Positions 10,743 through 18,520 of a stretch of DNA of 60,000 bases are shown piece after piece; position 1 is the stretch's first letter, and each line of letters opens with the position of its first letter. The stretch covers positions 560,001 through 620,000 of the forward strand of contig CAJNDS010002002.1 of assembly GCA_905221605.1 (NCBI GenBank), in the 5' to 3' direction. The translations under genes were made by a program, and so were the position numbers. The notes below the pieces were generated by a model, which made no database searches, was not told the origin of the DNA, and was given only the letters and a program-made list of their open reading frames with translations. The stretch is from Symbiodinium natans (Eukaryota; Sar; Dinophyceae; Suessiales; Symbiodiniaceae).

Positions 10743-11690
10743 CCTTTTTTTTTCCCTCACGCCTTTTTACCACCATCCACGCGGTTCCAGTGCAACAGGA
10801 GCTCGGGGCAGGCTCAGAGCTCACGCGGCAAGGCGGGAAACCAGGGGAGGTGACGCCTCATTCCAAAGGGCTGTTTTGGCGAGGTTGAGACGCAGCTGCA
10901 TGTGGCGAGCGAGGAGGGACTCGAAGCGCTGAACGAGGTGCAACGCTCGCTGAGGCGATGCGAGGATGGTGACATCGTCGAGGTAGGCAACGATGCGTTC
11001 GCCTAGATCCTCACGGATCTCCCGCTGGAGATCCCGAAGCGCAGGCCGCAGACCCAAGCAAAACAGGGCCGTGCTGAGAGGGTCGCCTTGTTCAACCCCT
11101 TCGGCTTGGGTGATGCGCCGGGTGGTTGAACCTTGCTGCCACACGAAGGAAGAGGGGCGCCCAAGCCACAACCTCGCGAACGGCAGTAAAGCAGCCGCCT
11201 CGGGCAAGTGGCGGAGCTCATGCAGGATCGCCTGGCGGCTGATGCCATCAAAAGCAGCAGAAGCGTCCAGGGACACAACCGTGAGGGTGGGGTCGAGCGC
11301 GCACCTGGCCTGCACATGGTCCACCAAAGCATCCAAGCCTGCACGGTTGCCGAGGGCATATTGATGAGGGCGGCAAGCTTCTTCAAGCGAGGGCGCAAAT
11401 TGTTGCGCCAGTGTACGTGCGATGAGGCGCCGGAGGAAATCACCAATGACTAATCCACGGGTACCGCCAGTGGGCTTGCGGAGAGCATCCATTCGGCCCA
11501 GTCCGAGGGCCGCACGCATGTCATTAGGGACTTGTGCCTGCGCAAAGAGCGACGCCACATCCGCAAAGGCCTGTGTGGAGTCGTCAGCATCCAACACGAC
11601 TCGCAGGATTTCAGCTGTGAAACCAGAAGGCCCGGGCGCTGCTCCTTTGCGCGCACGGCGCAAATTGGCAAGCAACGCTGCGCGATCAAG
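10743..11690 (-). pseudogene. LINE reverse transcriptase fragment with A-rich tail
   Basis: The ORF 10821-11675 encodes about 285 residues of an RVT_1 reverse transcriptase. It includes ARKGAAPGPSGFTAEILRVV, ALRKPTGGTRGLVIGDFLRR, VVSLDASAAFDGISR (first catalytic Asp), EGVEQGDPLSTALF, and RIVAYLDDVTILAS with the YLDD active site, then LRLNLAKTALWNE. After a short gap the minus strand runs into an A-rich tail (10743-10774) of the form shared with the other LINE copies. The thumb, zinc and RLE parts that should lie between RT and tail are missing. The RT core itself is intact, unlike in the other copies. Confidence 0.85.
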
Positions 11691-11699
11691 CTCCCCGTT

Positions 11700-12335
11700 G
11701 GGTTGACTTGCCCCAGCGTGCCCCCGTGATCCCAGCTGAGGACGCTGAGCCTGAGGTCTGCGTGCGTGGGTGGCAGCGCCTTGCTACCAGGGCCCTTGAT
11801 GACCTCGCTGTCTCTGAGCATCGCAATGGTGTGGGTCCTGCTGAGCTCGCACTGCTGGATTCGCAGTCGGGCCCCTTCGCCGCCAGGGCTCTCACTGTCC
11901 ACCCCACTGGTCCCGAGCTTACCATCGACTCGGCGCCATTCCGTGTTTTGCTGCTCCGCCGCCTCCGCCTTCCTTTGCCAGATGCCGTTGTCAGCGTCCG
12001 TTGTCAGCGTTGGGTGATCATGTCGCTGCCTGCCCCCGGTCTGGCACCTTGCGCGCACGCGGGGGGCCCCTTGAGCGTGCCGCTGCACGCGTCTGCCGTG
12101 AGGCCGGAGCGGCTGTCGCCACAAATGTGTTGGTGCGCGACCTCAACCAAAGCTGCCAGGCATGATGAGCGGCGCATTGAGGTCATCGCAAATGGTCTTC
12201 CTTTCTGGGGTGGCGCCCAGCTCGCAGTTGACACAACCTTGGTCTCCCCGCTCACGTCTGCTGCACCACCGCCGGCGCAGCCCTTGCCGAGGCCCGCAAG
12301 TCCAAGGAACGCACTTACCCTGAATTTGGGCGTGC
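11700..12335 (+). pseudogene. Inverted LINE C-terminal fragment (zinc motif and RLE)
   Basis: On the plus strand, opposite to the adjacent RT fragment, the translation gives the pre-zinc segment SAPFRVLLLRRLRLPLPD. It then gives, after a frameshift, the LGDH...C zinc remnant, and then RRIEVIANGLPFWGGAQLAV followed by DTTLVSPL, and ARKSKERTYPEF near 12295-12335. These are the same landmarks as in the minus-strand LINE copies further right. Stops and a frame change lie near 12000-12165. The head-to-head arrangement with 10743-11690 means the insertion is rearranged. Confidence 0.75.
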
Positions 12336-12539
12336 AGCCTTTGCCGGAACCTTTGTTCCCTTTGCCTTTGGAAACCTTGCCTTTCTGACGGTCGAAGGTA
12401 GCAGGCTCTGCCTTCGGCTTGCTGGCCGAGGCGGTCTTGTCTGCAGTGTTTTTCCGCCTTGGAGGCGGCGGAGGTGGCGGTGGCCAGGGTCGGGCTGACC
12501 CAGGGCCCCGCTGCTGTTCTGTCGTGTTGGATGCTTTCA
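12336..12539 (-). other. Copia 5' leader
   Basis: This is the sequence between the primer site and the LINE insertion. On the minus strand one frame reads a proline run and a lysine/glycine-rich stretch, KGKVSKGKGNKGSGKG, which may be the start of gag. No stronger statement can be made. Confidence 0.35.
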
Positions 12540-12553
12540 GCTCCGCGTGACCA
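12540..12553 (-). other. Candidate tRNA primer-binding site
   Basis: On the minus strand the first bases inside the 5' LTR are TGGTCACGCGGAGC. The leading TGG pairs with the CCA end of a tRNA, and the site abuts the LTR as in most LTR elements. Which tRNA is used was not determined. Confidence 0.55.
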
Positions 12554-12730
12554 TGCGCGCGGGGCTACGCAGTTGGAATCGTATTGGGCTCAAAATACAA
12601 TCGCGCACTTTTTACACTGCTAGGCAAGGAACCTGAAAGGCTGCGGATTCACGGTCATGGTTTTCATGACAACGAAAAAGGTATATGCATGCTACAGCAT
12701 TTACTGTTCGTACGCGTTCGTACGCTCGCA
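12554..12730 (-). repeat. 5' LTR of the copia element
   Basis: This is the partner of 6428-6604, with the same 177-base length and TG...CA ends. Three mismatches were seen by direct comparison. Confidence 0.88.
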
Positions 12731-12735
12731 GCGGA
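12731..12735. repeat. Target-site duplication GCGGA, right copy
   Basis: GCGGA directly follows the LTR that ends at 12730 and matches 6423-6427. The sequence beyond (GCGGAGCGGAG) is itself slightly repetitive, so some chance contribution is possible. Confidence 0.65.
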
Positions 12736-12751
12736 GCGGAGAAGTTCGGGG

Positions 12752-13570
12752 TTTTGTTTTTTTTCTCACACACCTTTTTGCGCCTGCGGGTGCGAGTCTG
12801 GTTCGGGGGGCTGGGCAGGGCGGCCTACTGTGGGCGGGCTGGCAGGCGGCTGGCCTGGGTGGGGAGGTCCCAGCGGCCGTCAGCCAAGATCTCGTGCAGC
12901 GGCGGCGCTGCCTGCTCCCCGTGCAACTCGGCTGCGGGCGGGAGCTCGAGCAAGGAACTTGCGTAGGCGCGCTGGGACGCGACAGCGAGCAGTGCGGCCC
13001 ACCGTGCGACCCAGGCGGCCTGTGCAGCCGGTCGGAGGTGTGCCGGCACGGCGGCGGCACGCTGACGGGCGAGCAGGCGCAGCAACGTCGCAGCCTCTGC
13101 GCCAAAGCGGCCGCCGACCTCAACGCCGACGACGACGAGGCGGCAGCGGCGCGCCCGCGTGAGCTCAGGATAGGTGTCGCGCCGCTTGCGTCTGGCGGCA
13201 CTGTCAACGGCCCATCCGGGCTGCGTGTCAGCGCGCGGGTGTGGGTCGCCGGAGCGGGTGACCGGCGAGACTATGGTGGCGTCGAGGGCGAGTTGGGCCC
13301 CATGCCACAGTGGGAGGCCGTTGGCCATGACCTCAATGCACCGCCCGTCCGTGACCGGGACCTGGACGTTCATGTCAGCGACCCGGACATTGCGGGCGAC
13401 ACGGGCTCCGGCCTCACGGCACACCCTCGCGACGGCCCACTCGAGTGGCAGCGCACGCGTCGCGAGCACCCCCGAAGTAGCGCACGCGCTGCGGTGGTCT
13501 CCCAGAACGTCCAAGCGCCCGTGGCAGCTGCAAGCACGGGGGGCCAGCGGGAGCGGGAGTCGCAAGCGTC
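12752..13570 (-). pseudogene. 5'-truncated LINE: zinc motif, RLE and tail
   Basis: The ORF (12825-13565) starts close to the truncation point with MRLPLPLAPRACSCHGRLD. The zinc-type motif CSCHGRLDVLGDHRSAC follows, then VCREAGARVARNV, the RLE core CIEVMANGLPLWHGAQLALD with ATIVSPV, RRDTYPEL, and VVVGVEVGGRFG. This order (zinc motif, then a charged residue, then an Asp in the next strand) parallels the C-terminal restriction-like endonuclease of R2-type LINEs. The frame is intact to its stop, and an A-rich tail follows at 12752-12783. RT is absent. The copia element later inserted just beyond this tail. Confidence 0.75.
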
Positions 13571-13584
13571 GGATATGTCACGTC

Positions 13585-15500
13585 CTTTTTTTTTTCTCGC
13601 ACTTTTTTGCGTCCGCCATCTGGGGTTGAGGGGTCGGGGCTACTTGCCGGGACCTCAGTCTAGCTGCCTTGGGCGTCCGGCCAGCAACTCCCCCAGCGGC
13701 GGCTCCTGGTCGTCCCCCGCGTCACACTGCGCGTGTGCGCGCAATGCTGCGAGGGACGCGAGGCCATGCCACCGTCGGGTGAGCGCTTGCCCGGTCGCGG
13801 CAGCGTTCCACGGCGCCCGCGCTCGTCCGCGTGCCCGCGCCAGGCGGCGGATGAAGGCGAGGGCGTTGGGGCTGAATCGTCCTCCGACCTCCTTGCCGAA
13901 AACGACCAGGCGACAACGCCCTGCCCCGCCGGCCCGCAGCTCCGGATACGTGCGTTGCTTGCTCGCCTCGGCGTGGCGAAGCGCGCAGCCGGGCTCGGCG
14001 TCGGCTCCTGGACGGGGCTCTCCGCTCCTCTGCAGCGGGCTAACGAGCGTCGTGTCAACCGCGATCTGGGCGCCGCGCCACAGGGGCAGGCCGTTGGCCA
14101 CGACCTCAATGCGTCGCCCGTCTGTGGCGGGGACGTCGACGTGCAGGTCGCGGAGGGCCACGCTGGCCGCCACGCACGCTCCGGCCTCTCGGCAAATACG
14201 CGCCGCTGCCCGTTCGAGTGGGCCTGCACAGAACTCCGACTTGCGCACAAGCCGTGCAGTGATCCCCGAAGGAGTCGAGGGCCCGGCCACAGCGACAGCG
14301 CTTGGGCGCGAAGGGGAGTGGCAATCGCAGGCGTCGGAGCAGCATGACGCGGTACTCCGCGTCCGGCACGACTAGGTCGGCACTGGTGGGGAGTGCTGTC
14401 AGGGCACAGCTGGCGCCAACCCCCCCCCCCGCGACAGCAGCAGCGCTCGAGATGCAGGATCAAAGTCACGGAAAAGTCGAACGCGCGCTGGTCCACAGAG
14501 GCACTGGCGTACCGCTGCCACCGTTTTCGGGCCGGCGGGCCGGTCGCTTCGGCGGGGTGAGCGCGCGGTGGCGCTCCCTCGCACAACACTGCCCACGCCG
14601 GCACGTCGAGGCCCAGTGTTCTTAACAGCCCGGCCGGCTGCTCAGCCTCCCTGGCGCTGGGCGCGGCATCGGGCGCTTCCCCCGCAAGCATCGGTCGCAT
14701 CAACTCGGCCAGTGTGCCCGGGTGATGTTCCCTCAGCGCCACGGCTGTGTCCGCCCAGGATGCCCAGTAGGCCGCATGCCTGTGTTCCGCCGCTGAGGCG
14801 AGGCCGAGGCCACCCATGCGCAGCGGCAGGGCAGCTCGCCGTTGCGCTAGCGCAGGGAGGTCGATGGGCTCTGATCGTCGAGGAATGCATACAACCTCTC
14901 CGTGGGCAGGAGCTGGGCGTGGATGGAGAGCAGGGCTGCGTGCTGTCCCAACGCAAAAGCGCCGCGAACGGAAGGAGACCTTCCAACGCGGCGTGCTCCC
15001 GCAGGGCATGCTTGCCCGGGAGATGTGGTCATACGCACCCACGCCGTCAATGCTCAGCACCGTCGTCCGGGGATCGGTCTCTGTGGCCACGCGGAGGGCT
15101 CGTACCACGGCTCTGGTGCTCAGCGCCTATTGGAAAGGAGCGCAGGCCTTAAAAAAAAAAAAAAAGAAAGGCCTCCCCGAACTGCCGCGACGAGTCGCCG
15201 GAAAACATCGCCCATAACTAGCGCGCGCACGCCTCCCGTGGGTTTCGTCAGTGCGACGATGCGGCCTCGACGCAACGCGCGGACGAAATCATGCGGGACC
15301 GCACCTTGCGCGAGCTTGGCGGCTGCGGAGGCTAGGAGCTCCGTGGCGTGCTCATTGTCGAGGAGGACACGCAGATGCTCGCTGGTGCAACCCGAAGGGC
15401 CCGCTGCGGCCCCTCGTCGCGCGCGTCGCAAGTTATCCAGGGCAGTGGCTGTGAGGCGCTGGTGACGGCGAGCCTGCCCTGCCGAGTCCAAGGCTGACAC
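13585..15500 (-). pseudogene. LINE copy with RT remnants, zinc motif, RLE and tail
   Basis: Minus-strand pieces appear in the right order but in several frames. The RT entry is at 15120-15500 (ARRGAAAGPSGCTSEHLRVL, VALTKPTGGVRALVMGDVFR). The palm Asp is in VLSIDGVGAYDHISR near 15060. An active-site-like YAFLDD lies near 14880. The post-RT segment ALPLRMGGLGLASA is near 14810. The zinc motif CRCGRALDSFGDHCTAC is near 14290. The RLE core RRIEVVANGLPLWRGAQIAV with DTTLVSPL is near 14030-14110, followed by QRTYPEL and VVFGKEVGGRFS. The tail lies at 13585-13611. An A run on the plus strand (15151-15165) flanked by AGGCCT interrupts the RT. Parts of the RT are deleted. Confidence 0.75.
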
Positions 15501-15592
15501 CGGCGCATAGAGGTCATCGCCAACGGCCTACCCCTCTGGAGTGGCGCCCAGTTGGCAGTCGACGCCACGCTCGTCCTGCCGCTGGACAACAA
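15500..15592 (+). pseudogene. Inverted scrap of LINE RLE core
   Basis: On the plus strand the translation RRIEVIANGLPLWSGAQLAV continues with DATLVLPLD. It is the stretch that should follow the minus-strand segment ending LLRDLNLV at about 15593, but it is inverted. It therefore marks an inversion of about 90 bases exactly at the RLE core. Confidence 0.6.
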
Positions 15593-16144
15593 GGTTGAGG
15601 TCGCGGAGTAGCACGTTGGTGGCGACAGTGGCCCCGGCCTCCCTGCAGACGCGAGCGGCGGCTCGCTCGAGCGGGACAGCTCGCGAGCGCAACGGACCCG
15701 CGCGTGGGCAAGAAGCACGGTGGTCGCCAAGAGCATCCAAGCGGCGCCGACACGGGCACAGGGCAGGGACCAGAGGCAGTGGCAGGGGCAAGCGGCGCAG
15801 CAGCAGCACTCGGAAGATAGCCGGTTCGAGCCGCACCTCGGGGGAGGTAGGCAAGGCCGTGAAGACTTTGGATGCGAAGGGGCCGCACTGGGATTCAAGC
15901 ATCGCTTGCGAGGAGGCGTCCAGCCTCTGCGCCAGGAAGCCCGCGAACGGCGCGTCAAGCACGTGGGAGGCACTGCGCTGCCAGCCTCGAGTGAAAGTCC
16001 GCAGGCTGGTCGTCGGGCTGGTCAGCTGTCGGGGGAGGGGTGTGGACAAGCCCATCCCAGGGCACGGGCTGGAAACCTGCATCGGTGAGCGCGTGCGCCG
16101 CATCCCTCAAAGCTGACAGTGACGGCGCTGCGTCAGCAAGTCCC
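15593..16144 (-). pseudogene. LINE C-terminal part (zinc motif, start of RLE), split from 22371-24930 by a YR element
   Basis: The minus-strand translation includes QAMLESQCGPFASKVFTALP, FRVLLLRRLPLPLPLVPALC, the zinc motif CPCRRRLDALGDHRASCPRA, and VCREAGATVATNVLLRDLN. These are the segments expected between RT and RLE. The upstream edge coincides with the outer end of the B2 repeat of the YR element at 16145. The RT half of the same LINE ends just beyond the A1 repeat at 22370, so both flanks belong to one interrupted LINE. Confidence 0.65.
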
Positions 16145-16267
16145 TGCACCGCGAAGGCACTCTTTTCAGGCCAGATGGTACATCAAGCTTTGCGTCTGCG
16201 AGCCGGCATCGCCCAGCATTAGCCCTAAGGGTTGCCGGGAGAAAATGCCGTCGCAAAAGAAGTGCCC
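16145..16267 (-). repeat. Split direct repeat B2
   Basis: This 123-base repeat is identical to 16373-16495. It is the outermost repeat at the 3' end of the YR element. It starts TGCACCGCGAAGG on the plus strand. Confidence 0.92.
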
Positions 16268-16291
16268 CCACTTCGGGGAGGGTAGGGAGGG

Positions 16292-16376
16292 TGATCTTGA
16301 AATGTTACGGACGCACAAGCGTCGGCCCTGTGCACGTGCCGAGGCTATGCAAACATGTTCAGAGAACTCTTATGCA
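16292..16376 (-). repeat. Split direct repeat A2
   Basis: This 85-base repeat is identical to A1 at 22286-22370. It overlaps B1 by the four bases TGCA (16373-16376), and 24 bases separate it from B2. TGCA therefore lies at the A/B junction and is a candidate part of the recombination site. Confidence 0.92.
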
Positions 16377-16495
16377 CCGCGAAGGCACTCTTTTCAGGCC
16401 AGATGGTACATCAAGCTTTGCGTCTGCGAGCCGGCATCGCCCAGCATTAGCCCTAAGGGTTGCCGGGAGAAAATGCCGTCGCAAAAGAAGTGCCC
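16373..16495 (-). repeat. Split direct repeat B1
   Basis: This 123-base repeat is identical to B2. It directly follows the methyltransferase reading frame (which ends near 16591) in transcription order. Confidence 0.92.
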
Positions 16496-16590
16496 ATATT
16501 TGCAAGCCCCATTAACCACCATGTTGTTCCAACTGAAGAAGCATCCGCAGACTTGCATGCACAGGGCCCCCATATTTGCTTGCCATCTGG

Positions 16591-17400
16591 TCACGACCGA
16601 GCATAGCATTGCTCAAACTTCCGCGCTAGGACTGCCACTTCAGCATTGTAAAATGCTTTGGCAATCGCAGCACACATGCGGGTGGGATAGGGCTCAGCCC
16701 ACTTGGTGCGCCATTGTCCTGCTGCTGTGCGCCCCTGCAGCGGCACATGCGGTCGCAAAGTGAAGTCACATATGCGCTTGCCACGGCACTTGTGTAGTTC
16801 GAGGACAGACAGGTCGATGTGGACCCCCAGAAAAGCGGTGGGTTTTTTGAAGGGCTTTCCCCATGCACAGTAATGGGTTGTCCAGCGGCCCACATGTGGC
16901 CGGCGTAGCAATTGCTGCACAGGGGGGCACCTCCAGAAACGGGAGGTAAGGGGATTTTCCAGAGTTGCGCTAAGCCGCAACTTCCAGCACAAGAGCACAA
17001 CTTTGACAGAGAAGCGCATCCACAAATTGCCCAGCTCAACTTTGACTTGATCGGCAGGGCAAAGACCACGGAGTCCCAATGGCTGCAAATTGCTTCGGAG
17101 CGGGCAAGGACCAGGCGGGGCATCACGAGCCCGGGTGAAGCTTTCGCACGGGGTGCCCAAATGAACACCGGAAATCCGCCCGGCTCTTATCCACCCACAG
17201 ATCATCGCGCGGCGTGCCGGATGACGAAGATCATACTGGCTGCCGAGCCGGAGATCCCACAACATGACGACACCTCCACATTGTTGCGCCAGAGCTTTTC
17301 CAAGTTCGCCACGGCCAGAGAAGATCTCGATGTACACCCGCACTGCCGGCCCAAGGGGGACATTCAGGGCAGGCCACACACCACGGACTGGATGTTTTGG
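16591..17400 (-). CDS. C5-cytosine methyltransferase-like domain of the YR element
   Basis: C5 methyltransferases move a methyl group from S-adenosylmethionine to cytosine. The minus-strand frame shows a motif I-like segment VYIEIFSGRGELGKALAQQ near 17285-17335, then VMLWDLRLG and YDL. The motif IV-like segment GVHLGTPCESFTRARD (near 17120-17165) holds the Pro-Cys pair that carries the catalytic Cys. A motif VI-like LENPLTSRFW lies near 16931-16960 and WGKPFKKPTAFLG near 16835-16865. It is shorter than typical host enzymes, and no clear target-recognition domain is seen. There is no Met before motif I after the YR stop at 17364, so it is probably reached by frameshift from YR. Other split-repeat and DIRS elements carry an adenine-type methyltransferase, so a Rossmann fold of another specificity is possible. 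Confidence 0.72.
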   Translation of the reverse strand, partial: PKHPVRGVWPALNVPLGPAVRVYIEIFSGRGELGKALAQQCGGVVMLWDLRLGSQYDLRHPARRAMICGWIRAGRISGVHLGTPCESFTRARDAPPGPCPLRSNLQPLGLRGLCPADQVKVELGNLWMRFSVKVVLLCWKLRLSATLENPLTSRFWRCPPVQQLLRRPHVGRWTTHYCAWGKPFKKPTAFLGVHIDLSVLELHKCRGKRICDFTLRPHVPLQGRTAAGQWRTKWAEPYPTRMCAAIAKAFYNAEVAVLARKFEQCYARS

Positions 17401-18520
17401 CTTGCCTCCAGCGCCTTTTGCCGCGTCGCCTTGGAGAGGGCTTGCATCTGCTGTGTGACGCGACCACCTTTCTCGTACCTTCGCACACTGCTGAAACTGC
17501 GCCACCTCCCCCGTTTTTGGATTTCCTGCAAGGTTCGAAAGCCAAGCAGAACATCCCGGCTCGGACCGCCATGACGAAGACGATAAGGATGCGGATCGCC
17601 CACTGCAACTTCCATGCCGAACCGGCTTCCGACATCGCGCATGAAGCTTCTCACTGTCTCTAGGCTCACCGAGAACAGCGGCTCCGAGGCGCATCGGTGG
17701 CCGGCCTTGAGCAGACGGAAGGTCTGCTCGGCGATCCACACAATCTGAGGAAGGTCGAACAACACTGTCTCGTCGAACTCCCCCGTCTTCGAAGGCGTTT
17801 CGAGCTCCAGCGGGTGAAGGATCAGCGACCATGCTTTGACCACCCCAACGGGGGGCACCAAGCCACCCACCAGCAGTTTGGCTACCTCGCCCGGTCTCAG
17901 GTAGGTCACAAAGGCGAGTAATATATAAAGGGGCCACCTCGATCATTGCGAGTGATGGCTTCCATAGCCATCAAGCACACGACTTCCCAGGGCGGGTCCA
18001 GTCGTCGCCACCCTGCGAGAGTTTGCTTTGCCAGGTCCAACCCGCCTCGGCCACCACGGAGATGGGGCTGGTAGAACTGGATCGCCGCAATGAGGTACTG
18101 GCCCTGGCTCAAATCCTCCCCCTCGTCGAACAAGTCCTCCAAAACTTGGCTCGCCGGGAGGTCGAGGTCGCTCGCGGTGTACTTCTCGGTCACGGTTAAC
18201 CCCGCCGCTGTGCACATCCTCCTCCACAGCTTGCTGTACCGCTCTCTGCATCCACGGCTCACTGATGCCTCCGCCAACGTCCCGAATTGCTGCCTGATTT
18301 TGACCCTGGCCTTCGCGCGAGTCTTCTTGACCTGCTGCAGGCTTTGGCCCGCGGGCCGGTTCACACGGCTGGCCGGCGGCCGCAGTGCGGTCTTGGCTGC
18401 AGCTTTGGGGAGCTGGATGAACCTGTGCACCACCATGTACAGCGCTCGACGGGAAGAGGGAGCCTCTGGAGACCGCGTCGGCAGGATTCCACTCTGAGGG
18501 GATGAACCTGAACTGGACAC
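17364..18520 (-). CDS. Tyrosine recombinase (integrase) of the YR element, in two frames
   Basis: The enzyme should integrate circular element DNA by strand exchange through a covalent phosphotyrosine. The N-terminal half (17906-18520) has a basic start and a helical SAM-like core-binding region (GCRERYSKLWRRMC, GLDLAKQTLAGWRRLDPPWE). The catalytic half (17364-17909) shows TYLRPGEV with the first Arg (residue 5), PYRLRHGGPSRD with the second Arg and the His (112-113), GRWRS with Trp in the His/Trp position (136), and SVRRYEK with the nucleophilic Tyr (145). The two halves lie in different frames and meet near 17906-17940, where a one-base shift restores continuity from AITRNDRG to LLAFVTYLRP. 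Sequencing error, mutation or programmed shift are all possible. Confidence 0.8.

Larger units (their letters stand above)
6428..12730 (-). mobile_element. Ty1/copia LTR retrotransposon, complete by structure, frames broken
   Basis: Two 177-bp direct repeats that begin TG and end CA bound the element (6428-6604 and 12554-12730). They differ at three visible positions. The bases GCGGA lie immediately outside both ends (6423-6427 and 12731-12735), a 5-bp target duplication as expected for integrase-mediated insertion. A candidate primer site beginning TGG abuts the 5' LTR. Inside, on the minus strand, lie integrase, then RT, then RNase H, the Ty1/copia order. The coding frame is interrupted several times between 8685 and 9500. 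LINE fragments occupy 10743-12335 in the 5' leader, so they arrived after the copia element. The copy is probably dead, but the near-identical LTRs suggest it is not old. Confidence 0.88.

Noticed and set aside
12657-14375. 572-codon plus-strand ORF
   Set aside because: It is the antisense shadow of two LINE RLE copies with recognisable motifs on the minus strand.
13660-15108. 482-codon minus-strand ORF as an intact LINE protein
   Set aside because: Only its first part is in frame with RT motifs. The RLE core is in another frame, so the copy is broken.
17943-18470. C-terminal extension of the YR-element RT ORF as a real domain
   Set aside because: It is the out-of-frame reading of the YR N-terminus, which is clearly the coding frame there.
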